The translations under genes and the position numbers were made by a program. 64,000 bases of DNA from Paenarthrobacter aurescens (GTDB lineage: Bacteria; Actinomycetota; Actinomycetes; Actinomycetales; Micrococcaceae): the NCBI RefSeq assembly GCF_025421775.1, contig NZ_JAOEFX010000002.1, forward strand, positions 496,001-560,000, given 5' to 3'. The notes beneath the pieces were generated by a model. That model was not told the DNA's origin. It saw nothing but the letters and a program-made list of their open reading frames with translations, and did no database searches. This document shows, piece after piece, positions 36,173-45,237 of this stretch (position 1 is the first letter of the stretch; the number at the start of each line of letters is the position of its first letter).

Positions 36173-37210
36173 GTGTCTCCTGCACCAATGACCCAGCAGT
36201 ATTCCACGATTTCGCCGTCGCTCGCCGTCGGCATCGACGAACCCGACCGCAACCTTGCGCTGGAACTCGTCCGTGTCACCGAGGCCGCGGCAATTGCCGG
36301 TGGCCACTGGGTAGGATTCGGCGACAAAAACAAGGCAGACGGCGCCGCCGTTGACGCCATGCGTTCGTTCCTTCACACCGTCCACTTCAACGGCGTCGTG
36401 GTCATCGGTGAAGGCGAAAAAGACGAAGCCCCCATGCTGTTCAACGGCGAGCAGGTTGGTGACGGCACCGGCCCCGAGTGCGACGTCGCCGTCGATCCCA
36501 TCGACGGAACCCGCCTGACCGCCCTCGGCATCAACAACGCACTCGCCGTGCTGGCCGTTGCGGAACGCGGATCCATGTTCGACCCCTCAGCTGTCTTCTA
36601 CATGGAGAAGCTCGTCACCGGCCCCGAAGCTGCAGACATGGTTGACCTTCGCTTGCCCGTCAAGCAGAACCTGCACCTTATTGCCAAGGCCAAGGGCGTC
36701 AAGGTCAACCAGCTCAACGTCATGATCCTGGACCGCGACCGCCACCGCCCCCTCGTGGAAGAAATCCGCGAAGCCGGTGCACGCACCAAGTTCATCATGG
36801 ACGGCGACGTCGCCGGCGCCATCGCCGCAGCCCGCACCGGCACCGGCGTGGACGCCCTCATGGGCATTGGTGGCACCCCGGAAGGCATCGTTGCAGCCTG
36901 TGCCATCAAGTCGCTTGGCGGCGTCATCCAGGGCCGCCTGTGGCCGACGTCGGACGAAGAGAAGCAGAAGGCCATCGACGCCGGACACGACCTCGACCGC
37001 GTCCTGTCCACCAACGACCTCGTCACCTCGGACAACTGCTACTTCGCAGCCACCGGCATCACCGACGGCGACCTCCTCCACGGCGTGCGCTACCAGAAGG
37101 ACCGCGTCATGACGCAGTCCATCGTGATGCGCTCCAAGTCCGGGACGGTCCGCTTTGTTGAGGCCGAGCACCACGCATCCAAGTGGGAGACGTACGCGCG
37201 CAAGCCGTAA
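36173..37210 (+). CDS. glpX: Class II fructose-1,6-bisphosphatase
   Basis: This 345-residue phosphatase converts fructose 1,6-bisphosphate to fructose 6-phosphate in gluconeogenesis. The metal-binding DPIDGTRLT motif of Li+-sensitive phosphatases is present, as are [11 protein letters not shown] and [16 protein letters not shown]. Start GTG 36173 has GAAGAGG upstream; the upstream frame would overlap the divergent gene's control region. It appears monocistronic and is followed by a repeat-rich gap. Confidence 0.94.
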   Translation: MSPAPMTQQYSTISPSLAVGIDEPDRNLALELVRVTEAAAIAGGHWVGFGDKNKADGAAVDAMRSFLHTVHFNGVVVIGEGEKDEAPMLFNGEQVGDGTGPECDVAVDPIDGTRLTALGINNALAVLAVAERGSMFDPSAVFYMEKLVTGPEAADMVDLRLPVKQNLHLIAKAKGVKVNQLNVMILDRDRHRPLVEEIREAGARTKFIMDGDVAGAIAAARTGTGVDALMGIGGTPEGIVAACAIKSLGGVIQGRLWPTSDEEKQKAIDAGHDLDRVLSTNDLVTSDNCYFAATGITDGDLLHGVRYQKDRVMTQSIVMRSKSGTVRFVEAEHHASKWETYARKP

Positions 37211-37224
37211 TCCCCCCCCCGTTG

Positions 37225-37322
37225 CTGTCGCGTCTTTGACGCGAAAAGCGCCCTATCCCTCTGCGGCTATCTCCTCGTACCTCGTCGATTTGATGCCGCT
37301 GACGCGACAGGGCGCTTTTCGC
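37225..37322. repeat. Interleaved inverted repeats downstream of glpX
   Basis: CTGTCGCGTC (37225-37234) is complementary to 37301-37310, and GCGAAAAGCGCCCT (37241-37254) is complementary to 37309-37322. The order A-B-A'-B' means the two stems either alternate or form a pseudoknot. The second stem could terminate glpX. Confidence 0.6.
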
Positions 37323-37401
37323 TGTCCGGGCACGTTTGCTTACGCGGCTCCGGTTGGCGCGATTTGGATGGGTCGGGGCATTAAGCCGGGGTGTTCCTTC
37401 G

Positions 37402-37482
37402 CCACCTACTTTGATTGCGCAGTCCTCGGGGCGCGCCGGGAAGCAGGGTGTGTCGGGGTCAGGACGGGCTCAAAGTGGGTGG
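37402..37482. repeat. Palindrome-ended intergenic element, copy 1
   Basis: CCACCTACTTTGA (37402-37414) and TCAAAGTGGGTGG (37470-37482) are inverted with one mismatch and enclose 55 nt. A second copy with the same 55-nt core length lies at 37688-37774. Confidence 0.7.
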
Positions 37483-37687
37483 TTAAGACACGTGTTCTAG
37501 TGGCACCCTTGTCCGTTGTGCTTCCGCAGCGGCGTGAGCCTGGATGAATTTTGAGGGCTTTGGATCCGCGTCCCGATCGGCCGGGGATGCGCGTGGACCC
37601 GGGCTCCCCAGCGCAAAGGCTCGACGACGGCGCTTCCGTGAGTATCGTCGTCGGGCGCTACTCGTGATTGGCCGTTGGGCCGTACCG

Positions 37688-37774
37688 CCACCACTGACTT
37701 TGATTGCGAAGCCCTCATGGCGCGCTGGGATAAAGGGTGTGTCGTTGTGAGGGCGGGCTCAAAGTGGGTGGTGG
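37688..37774. repeat. Palindrome-ended intergenic element, copy 2
   Basis: CCACCACTGACTTTGA (37688-37703) and TCAAAGTGGGTGGTGG (37759-37774) flank a 55-nt core that agrees with copy 1 at about 43 of 55 positions by hand count. It ends 29 nt from the stop of the FemX-like gene. Confidence 0.7.
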
Positions 37775-37803
37775 AGGTACGCGACGATTTGAGCGCGAAC
37801 GGT

Positions 37804-38739
37804 CTAGCGGAGCTTGTCGCGGAGCTTCCTTGCCAACTGGTAGGCGCCGTAGCGGAGTTTGTTCACCGGGAGGTCCCATGTGCCTGGGTAGGAGACTTCG
37901 CGGCCTCCGAAGGACTTCTTGAAGGCCGTGAAGCCCGCCCACTTGTGGTCCGGCTGGTCCTCCGGCGCAACGCCCCAGAGGTCCACGTGTTTGAGGCCCT
38001 TCTCCTTGGCATCGGCCATGAGCGTCACCAGGAGCGGGATGCCCGCACTGAGCTTGCGGTGCGTGTCGTCCAGGGCTGCGTGGGCGTACACGCGTGTGTC
38101 CGCGGAATCGTACGCGAAAGCCGCAGCTATCGCTTCGCCCTCAAGCTCTGCGATGAACAGCGTGCCTGCGCCGGAAGGCAACAACGATTCCGCCACCTTC
38201 GTGAGGTATTCGTCGCTTTGGGGCTTGAACCCGTTCCGGGCAGCGGTCAGGTGCAGGAAGTGCAGGAGCACCGAAATATCGGCGGGGTCCTGGGAAGCCC
38301 GGAAGGTCACACCCTTCTTGTGGATGTTCCGGTACAGGTTCCGGTTGGTGGGCTTCATGCCGGCCAGGACGTCCTTGAAGTCGCCGTCCAGGTCCACGAT
38401 CCAGCTGAGCTCCGGCTGCTGGTTGACCGGCGCCGGCCGCAAGCCGCGGGCGCGGAGCAAGGCGTCGGCGTCGGACGCTGTGAAACCTGCCGCCGCTGGT
38501 TCCATCCGGATGAAGACCGCACGTTCTTTCCTGGCCAGTGCCATCAAAGCCGCAGTGGCGGCGTCGAACGCTTCCACGGACTCTGCCACGGGGCCGTAGG
38601 GCGCATAAATGACCTTGCCGGCGGGGTTCTTTTCCTCAATGGCGAGGAAGCTCCAACCGGGGCCGGACTGTTCATGGACACGGCGTCCCAGGGCGCGCTG
38701 GACATCGGCCCACGCAGGGGTCTGCAGGAAAAACTCCAT
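37804..38739 (-). CDS. FemX/FemAB-family aminoacyltransferase (peptidoglycan bridge formation)
   Basis: This 311-residue protein has twin GNAT-like folds typical of FemABX enzymes, which add amino acids from aminoacyl-tRNA to lipid-linked muropeptides. Recognisable parts are WSFLAIEEKNPAGKVIYAPYGP, the KPTNRNLYRNIHKKGVTF segment and the late LWGVAPEDQPDHKWAGFTAFKKSFGG (in two adjoining motifs), which ends the second domain. Amino acid specificity is not deducible. The gene follows manA by only 3 nt, so the two are cotranscribed. Confidence 0.88.
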   Translation of the reverse strand: MEFFLQTPAWADVQRALGRRVHEQSGPGWSFLAIEEKNPAGKVIYAPYGPVAESVEAFDAATAALMALARKERAVFIRMEPAAAGFTASDADALLRARGLRPAPVNQQPELSWIVDLDGDFKDVLAGMKPTNRNLYRNIHKKGVTFRASQDPADISVLLHFLHLTAARNGFKPQSDEYLTKVAESLLPSGAGTLFIAELEGEAIAAAFAYDSADTRVYAHAALDDTHRKLSAGIPLLVTLMADAKEKGLKHVDLWGVAPEDQPDHKWAGFTAFKKSFGGREVSYPGTWDLPVNKLRYGAYQLARKLRDKLR

Positions 38740-38742
38740 GGA

Positions 38743-39993
38743 TCAGTTCCCCAGGCCCGTGGTCACCGCGAAGGCGATGCTGATGTCCGTTGCGCCTTGG
38801 ACGGGGTGGACGTTGACGGGAGCCTCGGCGTCGGGGATGAATGCTGAGGTGCCGCGCTTGAGCAGGAGGTCGCTCTTAGGGGAGTCGAGCATGACTGAAC
38901 CGGACACCACCACGACGACGGCTGGACCGGTTTGCGCCAACGGTACCGGCCCGGCGCCCGGGCCAAGTTCGATGCGTTGCAGCTGGAATTCCTTGAACGG
39001 TGGGCGGTAGAGTTCCTGCCCGAACTCGGTGCCGCTCGCCTCGATCCGGGGAACTCCGAGCGCTTCGAAACGGACCGTCTTCAGCACTTCCGGTATGTCC
39101 ACATACTTGGGCGTGAGTCCGCCGCGCAGCACGTTATCCGAGGAAGCCATGACCTCCACACCCAATCCGTGGAGGTAGGCGTGGATGTTGCCGGCAGGCA
39201 GGTACACCACCTCACCGGGCTCCAGGGACAGGTGGTTGAGGAGCAGCGAGATGAGGACGCCGGGATCGCCGGGGAAGGCTTCGTTGATGTCCAGCATGGC
39301 CGTCAGCGCCGCCCGGTGTGGCTCCAGCGGTGCACCGGCGGAGAAGACTGCGACGACCTCGCTGATCGCGTCGGAAACCTGGCTGCCTCCCTCGATCAGG
39401 CGGCTGAAAGCTGCCTTCAGGGCGGCGGGCTCGTCAGGCCCGGCAAGGTCCGAAATAACATCCGTGATCACGGGTGGAACAGAAACGGCAGCGGAATCAA
39501 GGATGCGGGCCAGGTGTTCAAAAACGGCCTTGGACCCAGCGGCAGGACGGAAACCACACAGCGCCTTGAACGGTGTGAGGGCGAAGATCATCTCCGGCTT
39601 GTGATTGTCATCGCGGTAGTTACGCTCAGCGGCATCGGAAGGGATTCCTGCAGCGTTCTCGCGGGCGAAGCCCTCCTGTGCCTGCTCGAGGCTGGGGTGA
39701 ACCTGCAGCGACAGTGGCTGTTCGGCAGCCAGCAGTTTGGTGAGGAAGGGCAACCGCGGACCGAATTCGGCCAGGCTGCGGGAACCCAGGAAATGCGAAG
39801 GGTCCGAATCAATCAGCGCATCCAAGGGCTGGGTGACGCCATTGGGGTGAATCGCTGTGGAGGGGGAGTCCGGGTGGGCTCCAATCCACATTTCCGCCTC
39901 AGGACCACCCGATGCCGGCCGCCCCAGCAACCCTGCGATCGCCGTCGTCGAACCCCACGCGTAGGGTCGCAAAACATTCTCAATCTGATACAC
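38743..39993 (-). CDS. manA: Mannose-6-phosphate isomerase, class I
   Basis: This 416-residue zinc isomerase interconverts fructose 6-phosphate and mannose 6-phosphate, the entry to GDP-mannose and mannosylated envelope components. Zinc and substrate motifs include QVHPSLEQAQEGF, NHKPEMIFAL, and the C-terminal SDNVLRGGLTPKYVDIPEVL (two adjoining blocks). AAGGA precedes the GTG start. It forms a pair with the FemX-like gene and lies downstream of the LCP gene in the same orientation. A protein O-mannosyltransferase at 61.9-63.7 kb would be one consumer of the mannose. Confidence 0.93.
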   Translation of the reverse strand: MYQIENVLRPYAWGSTTAIAGLLGRPASGGPEAEMWIGAHPDSPSTAIHPNGVTQPLDALIDSDPSHFLGSRSLAEFGPRLPFLTKLLAAEQPLSLQVHPSLEQAQEGFARENAAGIPSDAAERNYRDDNHKPEMIFALTPFKALCGFRPAAGSKAVFEHLARILDSAAVSVPPVITDVISDLAGPDEPAALKAAFSRLIEGGSQVSDAISEVVAVFSAGAPLEPHRAALTAMLDINEAFPGDPGVLISLLLNHLSLEPGEVVYLPAGNIHAYLHGLGVEVMASSDNVLRGGLTPKYVDIPEVLKTVRFEALGVPRIEASGTEFGQELYRPPFKEFQLQRIELGPGAGPVPLAQTGPAVVVVVSGSVMLDSPKSDLLLKRGTSAFIPDAEAPVNVHPVQGATDISIAFAVTTGLGN

Positions 39994-40043
39994 GAAAGAA
40001 AGTCCTTATCGTTGCGCTGGACGTGTGGAGCGGACCTGCAAGC

Positions 40044-41669
40044 TTACAACGGTGCGCACTGTCCGTTGGTTGCGACGAGGTCGCGGATACCTTGCTCGTC
40101 GCCCTGGGCCTTGAGGCCGTTCAACAATTCGATGGTGATCGGCGTGCCGTCCGGTGTGGTGGTTACCGGCGTGAAATCGGCTGACGGCGACGGCAACTGG
40201 CTTGCGGGCTTGAGCCCGGCAACCGGACCAGCGGCCATGACGGTACCGGCAGCGGCGCCGTCATGGGACACGACGGCGTCACCCGCCTTGGGTGTGTTGG
40301 ACGACGCCAGGACTTCCTGGACCTTGGCATGAATCAGGTCGAAGTCCGGCACCGTGGAGAAGGACGCATCAAAGTCCGGCGGTCCGATGGTGAGGCGCTT
40401 GACGGGTTGGTTCTTGGATTTCAACGCCAGGTCGACAAAGCTGCCCAGCTGGTTCGAAGAAATGTTGGAGTCAACCACCTTGGTGCCGGCGTTGGCAATG
40501 TCCTCGAACTTGGTCAGGAGGGTAGCTGGATCCAACTGCTTGAGCATGGCCTGCTGCACGCACTGCTGGCGGGCGATGCGGGCGTAGTCGTCCACGAACT
40601 CGCGGGAGCGGCCATACCAAAGCGCATGGAAGCCATCCAAGTGCTGGTCGCCGGCCGGGATCCAGCCATCAGGCATGCCGTGGATCCCGTTGGCCTCGTC
40701 CGTGACGGGACCACTGATGGGTACCCAGCCACCGGCCTTGATACGGATGCCGCCCATGGCATCGATGAGCTTGGCGAATCCGTCCATATCCACCAGGACA
40801 TACGCTTGGACGGTGATGCCCAAGGTGCCGGAGACGGCTTCCAATGTTGCCTGCGCGCCGGGATCAGCCACACCGGGGTAAAGGTTCTGGTAGTTGTTGG
40901 TTACCTCGGTATTGACGGCGTTAATGAGGCATTCGTCGCCGCAGTTGTAGCCTTCCGGGTAGACCTCGCGCATCGGCGAGCCCTCGCTGAACCGGGCATT
41001 CTGAAGGTTGCGGGGAACGGAGATGATGGCGCTTTCCCCCGTCTTGGCGTCGACGCTGATGACGGACAGGCTGTCCGGACGCCGGCCCGTCCTGTCGTCC
41101 CCGGCATCGCCACCCATCATGAGGAAGTTGTAGCGCCCATCCACGGGATCAATGGCCGGACCGGCCTGGAAGATGCTGCCGATCGCGTTTCGGCTCACGT
41201 TCAGGACGTAGGCGATGTAGCCCAGTGACCCGCTGGCCAGGATGGTGGAGACTGCCACCACCACGGCGATGATGGGGCGCATTCCCGGTGCCAGGAGCGC
41301 AGGCCGGATAATCCGAAAAGTGTTGAGGAACAGATAGGCCCAGCCCAAGGCCAATGCGACCAGGACCACAATGATGAACAGCGATCCGACCGGGTGGGTA
41401 GCGATGCTCAGCAGCATGGTCCGGTTGACCAGGGCGATGACGAGCGTTACCAGTGCCAAGGCCCACACGGTGAGCGTGACGCGCAGGGCCACACGGCCAA
41501 GCTTCCGGTCCCCGGCAACGATCTGTGCGCTGCCTGGGACGAAGAGAGTGAGGAGGACCAGCACGAAGGCGCGTTTGGTCCGCACCGGGGCACTCGCCCC
41601 GGACGGATAGCGGACAGGATCAGTCAGGGCGGAACCGGGCTGATTCGAGGTCTTGTGCATGGTAGTCAA
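40044..41669 (-). CDS. LytR-CpsA-Psr (LCP) family protein with N-terminal membrane bundle
   Basis: LCP enzymes transfer polyprenyl-pyrophosphate-linked glycopolymers onto peptidoglycan. The 541-residue protein has several N-terminal hydrophobic helices (about residues 33-160), more than the usual single anchor. The LCP domain then starts with YNFLMMGGDAGDDRTGRRPDSLSVISVD (two blocks), with SVPRNLQNARF and the Arg-rich YARIARQQCVQQA. The TTG start has AGGAAGG 6 nt upstream; ATG 41660 is an alternative. It follows purE by 11 nt, so it may be read with purKE. Confidence 0.9.
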   Translation of the reverse strand: MTTMHKTSNQPGSALTDPVRYPSGASAPVRTKRAFVLVLLTLFVPGSAQIVAGDRKLGRVALRVTLTVWALALVTLVIALVNRTMLLSIATHPVGSLFIIVVLVALALGWAYLFLNTFRIIRPALLAPGMRPIIAVVVAVSTILASGSLGYIAYVLNVSRNAIGSIFQAGPAIDPVDGRYNFLMMGGDAGDDRTGRRPDSLSVISVDAKTGESAIISVPRNLQNARFSEGSPMREVYPEGYNCGDECLINAVNTEVTNNYQNLYPGVADPGAQATLEAVSGTLGITVQAYVLVDMDGFAKLIDAMGGIRIKAGGWVPISGPVTDEANGIHGMPDGWIPAGDQHLDGFHALWYGRSREFVDDYARIARQQCVQQAMLKQLDPATLLTKFEDIANAGTKVVDSNISSNQLGSFVDLALKSKNQPVKRLTIGPPDFDASFSTVPDFDLIHAKVQEVLASSNTPKAGDAVVSHDGAAAGTVMAAGPVAGLKPASQLPSPSADFTPVTTTPDGTPITIELLNGLKAQGDEQGIRDLVATNGQCAPL

Positions 41670-41680
41670 CCGCTGCCTTC

Positions 41681-42244
41681 CTAGCGGGAGCTCCGGGCTG
41701 AAGCGTTGGCAGGGGAGAAGACTTCTTCCACTTTGTGGCGCAGGTTTTCGCCCTTCTTGGTGGCGACGTCATTCAGTTCCTGGGCGAAGGTGAGAAGGTC
41801 TGCGCGGAGTCTTACGGCAAGTTCGTCGGTTCCGGAGGCCAGCATACGCACGGCAAGTAGACCGGCATTGCGGGCCCCTGCAATGGACACTGTGGCCACG
41901 GGAACGCCCGCAGGCATCTGCACGATGGACAGCAGGGAGTCCATGCCATCCAGGGTTTTCAGGGGGACCGGAACGCCAATCACGGGAAGCGGCGTGACCG
42001 AGGCAAGCATGCCGGGGAGGTGCGCTGCGCCGCCGGCGCCGGCGATGATGACCCGGAGACCACGCTCATGGGCTGTCTGGCCGTAACGGATCATTTCCGT
42101 GGGCATGCGGTGCGCCGAAACAACGTCAGCTTCGAAGGGGATGCCGAACTCGGCCAAGGCGTCCGCGGCGGCCTCCATGACCGGCCAATCGGAATCCGAA
42201 CCCATCACGAGCCCTACCAGCGGGGCTGTTGATTCTGACGTCAT
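41681..42244 (-). CDS. purE: 5-(carboxyamino)imidazole ribonucleotide mutase
   Basis: This 187-residue enzyme moves the carboxylate of N5-CAIR to give CAIR in purine synthesis. The signature [19 protein letters not shown] and [11 protein letters not shown] motifs are complete. Relative to minimal class I PurE (~160 residues) it has a short C-terminal extension ending ANASARSSR. It overlaps purK by 4 nt, so the two are translationally coupled. Confidence 0.95.
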   Translation of the reverse strand: MTSESTAPLVGLVMGSDSDWPVMEAAADALAEFGIPFEADVVSAHRMPTEMIRYGQTAHERGLRVIIAGAGGAAHLPGMLASVTPLPVIGVPVPLKTLDGMDSLLSIVQMPAGVPVATVSIAGARNAGLLAVRMLASGTDELAVRLRADLLTFAQELNDVATKKGENLRHKVEEVFSPANASARSSR

Positions 42245-43428
42245 GCGGTCTCCTCGGAGGTAGTCTGCGCCGGCATGCGGCCGTCACGGATGATGTCTGC
42301 AACGGCTGTGGCGCGTTGGCGGACGGAGTCGACGTCGGAAACCGAGCTGCCGACGAGGTTGACGTGGCCGATCTTGCGACCGGGGCGAACGGACTTGCCG
42401 TAAGAGTGGACCTTCGCTGCCGGTTCGTAAGCCAAGGCCATGGGGAACGCTTTGAAGAGATCCTGGTTGTCGCCGCCGAGGAAGTTCTTCATGACTACCA
42501 CCGGGGCCAAGGCATCGGTAGCACCCAACGGTAGGTCCAGCACGGCCCGAAGGTGCTGTTCGAACTGGCTGGTGATGGAACCGTCCTGGGTCCAGTGACC
42601 CGTGTTGTGCGGGCGCATGGCAAGTTCGTTGATGAGGAAGCCTGCTCCGACACCCGGGGTTTCAAACAGCTCTGCAGCCATGACACCCGTGACGCCAAGC
42701 TCGTTGGCGATGCGCAGCGCAGCTTCTTCGGCGGCAGCTGCCACCTCAAGCGGAATGTTCTGGGCCGGTGCGATCACTTCGTCGCAGACGCCGTCCACCT
42801 GGATGGTGTGGACCACGGGCCAGGCACGGGACTCGCCGCTGGGCGTACGGGCCACCAGGGCGGAGAGCTCGCGGCTGAAGTCCACCTTGGCTTCGGCCAG
42901 CAGGGGGCTCATTGCCTGGAACCAGTCGGCAGTTTCCAAGGCTTCGTCCGGGGAGTCGACGATCCTGACGCCCTTGCCGTCGTAGCCACCGCGGGGCGTC
43001 TTCAAGACGACAGGCCAGCCGATCCTGTTGCCAAATGCCACGAGTTCGTCAACGCTGTTGACGGCTGACCACTCCGGGTTGGGAAGGCCGAGCCGGTCGA
43101 TCGCAGCCCTCATGACCAGCTTGTCCTGGGCATTGACCAAGGCATCAGGTCCGGGCTGGACGTTAACGCCGGCGTCCAACAGGGCTTGCAGGTGTTCCGT
43201 GGGGACATGCTCATGGTCGAACGTCAGTACGTCCAGGCCCTTGGAGAACTCGAGGAGAGCGTCCAGGTCTTTGTAGTCACCGATCGGGGCTGTGGCCACT
43301 GCGGCTACAGCCGAAACGTCCACACCCTCGGCCAAAACACGGAGTTCGAAGCCCAGGGCGGTAGCGGGCGGAGCCATCATTCGTGCGAGCTGGCCGCCGC
43401 CAACAACGCCAATTACTGGAAAAGTCAC
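42241..43428 (-). CDS. purK: N5-carboxyaminoimidazole ribonucleotide synthase
   Basis: This 395-residue ATP-grasp enzyme carboxylates AIR using ATP and bicarbonate, supplying PurE. The N-terminus [18 protein letters not shown] is diagnostic. The ATP-grasp core shows [16 protein letters not shown] and [11 protein letters not shown], and the later [18 protein letters not shown] is specific to PurK. TAGGCT, 7 nt, GTG indicates a leaderless start. The GtrA-family gene is divergent. Confidence 0.95.
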   Translation of the reverse strand: MTFPVIGVVGGGQLARMMAPPATALGFELRVLAEGVDVSAVAAVATAPIGDYKDLDALLEFSKGLDVLTFDHEHVPTEHLQALLDAGVNVQPGPDALVNAQDKLVMRAAIDRLGLPNPEWSAVNSVDELVAFGNRIGWPVVLKTPRGGYDGKGVRIVDSPDEALETADWFQAMSPLLAEAKVDFSRELSALVARTPSGESRAWPVVHTIQVDGVCDEVIAPAQNIPLEVAAAAEEAALRIANELGVTGVMAAELFETPGVGAGFLINELAMRPHNTGHWTQDGSITSQFEQHLRAVLDLPLGATDALAPVVVMKNFLGGDNQDLFKAFPMALAYEPAAKVHSYGKSVRPGRKIGHVNLVGSSVSDVDSVRQRATAVADIIRDGRMPAQTTSEETA

Positions 43429-43607
43429 AATGTTCAGCCTACCGAACCGGCGGCGGGATCACTGATTCTGCCGTCTTTGGGACCGGTTTTGTGATGCGGG
43501 AAGCGCCAGTATCGCCGTTCTCACAGCCCCTTCAAAGGCAACGCATGGAAAACGGCGCTAAAATGGGTTTGGCCCATCGGCCCACTTTTCAACGGCCATG
43601 GAGGGTC

Positions 43608-44177
43608 ATGATCACCACACTTGCAGATCGCATCCGCGGACTTGCCTCGCTTTTCTGGCGCGAGGTAGCAAAGTTCGGCGCCGTCGGCGGTGTTGCTTTT
43701 GTCATTGACTCGGCAGTATTCATCTGGCTTTTCTCCGGCCCGATGCACGGCAGCGAAGTGTGGGCGAAGGCCATTGCAACGATTGTTGCGAGTATTTTCT
43801 CGTGGGTCGCCAACCGATTCTGGACGTTCCGTCACCGCAAGCAGGCGAACGTAGTCCGCGAAGCTGTGCTGTTTGCCGTCATGAACCTCGTCGGGCTCCT
43901 GATTGCCTCAGGCTGCGTGTGGTTCGCAAAGTACATCCTGGACCTCAATGACAAGCCTTCGCTGTTCATCGCCGGCAGTGTCGTGGGCCTCGTCCTGGGC
44001 ACGATCTTCCGGTTCTTTGCCTACCGGTTCTGGGTGTTCAACGAAGAATTGGACGCCGAGCCCGAGTTCTCACACGACCACGAGATCATCGAACTCCACC
44101 ACAAGGCAAAGACCGGTGCGGAAACAGGAGCCGGCAACCCGGCAACCGGCGAGTTCCCGTCAGTTAAGAACGGCTGA
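43608..44177 (+). CDS. GtrA family membrane protein
   Basis: This 189-residue protein has four hydrophobic helices and the GtrA pattern EVAKFGAVGGVAFVIDSAVF and VANRFWTFRH, then a hydrophilic tail with a His-rich HDHEIIELHHK. GtrA proteins are thought to flip undecaprenyl-linked sugars for wall or O-antigen modification. The ATG at 43608 is preceded by GGAGG; the longer frame runs into the divergent purK gene. TAAAAT at 43558-43563 is a candidate -10. Its last 14 bp overlap the converging TIGR03089 gene. Confidence 0.86.
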   Translation: MITTLADRIRGLASLFWREVAKFGAVGGVAFVIDSAVFIWLFSGPMHGSEVWAKAIATIVASIFSWVANRFWTFRHRKQANVVREAVLFAVMNLVGLLIASGCVWFAKYILDLNDKPSLFIAGSVVGLVLGTIFRFFAYRFWVFNEELDAEPEFSHDHEIIELHHKAKTGAETGAGNPATGEFPSVKNG

Positions 44178-44859
44178 CGCGCTCGTTCTCAAGGAGGTGC
44201 TCGGTGACGTCGAGGTCAGGGTGCACCAGTACTACTGAGCCGTCACCTTTCCATGCGCCCAAAGATGCTGCCAGACATGATTCCAAGCCTTCGTCGGCCC
44301 TCACCAGAAGTCGGACCCCGGGCTCCTGTTCGGCGGCAAAACCATCGATGAGGTCTTGGTGCCGGAGCCCCGAGGCGCCCCGGACGGCCGGCAGTTCCGC
44401 TCCGGGTTCGTTGTGGGCCATGAACACGTCGCCGTGGGAGCGGACTTCCGCCGCGTAATCCACGACGCCGGATGGCAGCTCGCCCGGCCAGCGCATCGCA
44501 AGTGCCGCGAGCGGTACGGCGACCACCGCGTCAAAGCCGGCGCCAGCGCCGTCGTCGGGGTTGTCAGTTACCAGGAGATCCGCTGGGGTGTCGTCGAAGA
44601 CCACCTCCATTCCGAGCTGCCATGCCGCCAATGCCCACACGAAGGATTTCCAGTGGGCGGGGAGGTCGAGCCGGATTGCCATCCCGGGTTCTGCGTCCAG
44701 TTCGTCCTGCAGGAGGTTGCTGGTCTTGGCCACCCAGTTATCCAGAACCCGGCCTGAAAGTTCAACCCGCTCGGAGTCGGGGCCGTACCAGGTGAGTCGT
44801 GGTGACGTTGAATGGCCGGATCGCAGGGCGGTCATAAGGTTCGCTGCGGGGATGCTCAT
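44164..44859 (-). CDS. TIGR03089 family protein (AMP-ligase-like fragment)
   Basis: This 231-residue actinobacterial protein resembles the N-terminal part of AMP-forming ligases (SPRLTWYGPDSERVELSGRVLDNWVAKTSNLL in two blocks) but lacks the Ser/Thr/Gly-rich P-loop and the C-terminal domain, so it is probably not an active ligase. Function is unknown. ATG 44859 lies 6 nt from AAGATT and is chosen over a long frame that crosses the spacer toward whiB. Similar genes sit near LCP, purE and purK genes in other actinobacteria. Confidence 0.82.
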   Translation of the reverse strand: MSIPAANLMTALRSGHSTSPRLTWYGPDSERVELSGRVLDNWVAKTSNLLQDELDAEPGMAIRLDLPAHWKSFVWALAAWQLGMEVVFDDTPADLLVTDNPDDGAGAGFDAVVAVPLAALAMRWPGELPSGVVDYAAEVRSHGDVFMAHNEPGAELPAVRGASGLRHQDLIDGFAAEQEPGVRLLVRADEGLESCLAASLGAWKGDGSVVLVHPDLDVTEHLLENERVSRS

Positions 44860-45237
44860 GCGTTCAATCTTGCCACGCTGGTTCCGCAGGGCCCTTGCTG
44901 TTCGAGCGGCAAATGTGAAATGCGACACATGGGGATTTCTCAAATCGTTGGGCGTCGCGAGGCGTCCCGGAAATTTTCCGCGGAAATTCAATGAAAGTTC
45001 ATGTAAACCGATCCATCGCTTCCATTTTCCGCGGGGACATGCGGCGGCGCGTGCAAAATGTTGGGCGTGGCGCATCCCACGTTTCTACAGATTCTTGATT
45101 ATTATCCCGGCGCGGCTTGACTGGCGGGTAGTTACACGCGTGTAATTAGTAATCAAACGCCGCTGCACAGATGACCGGAACGTCGCCGGGAGTCGGAAAT
45201 ACATCCAAGCAGCAGCTGCAAAATCAGGAGGGACGCC
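44860..45237. other. Divergent control region upstream of whiB
   Basis: This 378-bp non-coding region is more A/T-rich than its neighbours. It contains the inverted repeats ATGTG-N8-CACAT (44913-44930), CGGAAA-T-TTTCCG (44968-44980) overlapping TTTCCGCGGAAA (44975-44986), the whiB promoter (45117-45146), the 14-bp palindrome TTACACGCGTGTAA (45132-45145), and AGGAGG shortly before the whiB start. Confidence 0.6.
45117..45146 (+). promoter_or_regulatory. Promoter of whiB with an embedded palindrome
   Basis: TTGACT (45117-45122), 18 bp, TGTAAT (45141-45146). The palindrome TTACACGCGTGTAA occupies most of the spacer and part of the -10. Transcription from about 45153 gives an ~85-nt leader. Confidence 0.6.

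Larger units (their letters stand above)
37211..37803. other. 590-bp non-coding gap rich in palindromic repeats
   Basis: Open frames here are short, lack ribosome sites and cross the repeats. The gap contains a composite inverted repeat (37225-37322), two copies of an 81-87-bp palindrome-ended element (37402-37482 and 37688-37774), and a hairpin CGACGACG (37622-37629) with CGTCGTCG (37646-37653). No gene is convincing. Confidence 0.7.

Noticed and set aside
37155..37750. Short plus-strand frames in the gap after glpX
   Set aside because: They run through inverted repeats, lack ribosome sites and show no recognisable protein.
37402..37774. CRISPR array
   Set aside because: Only two repeat copies, with diverged cores, unequal arm lengths and no cas genes.
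44913..44930. ATGTG-N8-CACAT as a third CRP/GlxR site
   Set aside because: The spacing between half-sites is wrong for the TGTGA-N6-TCACA consensus.
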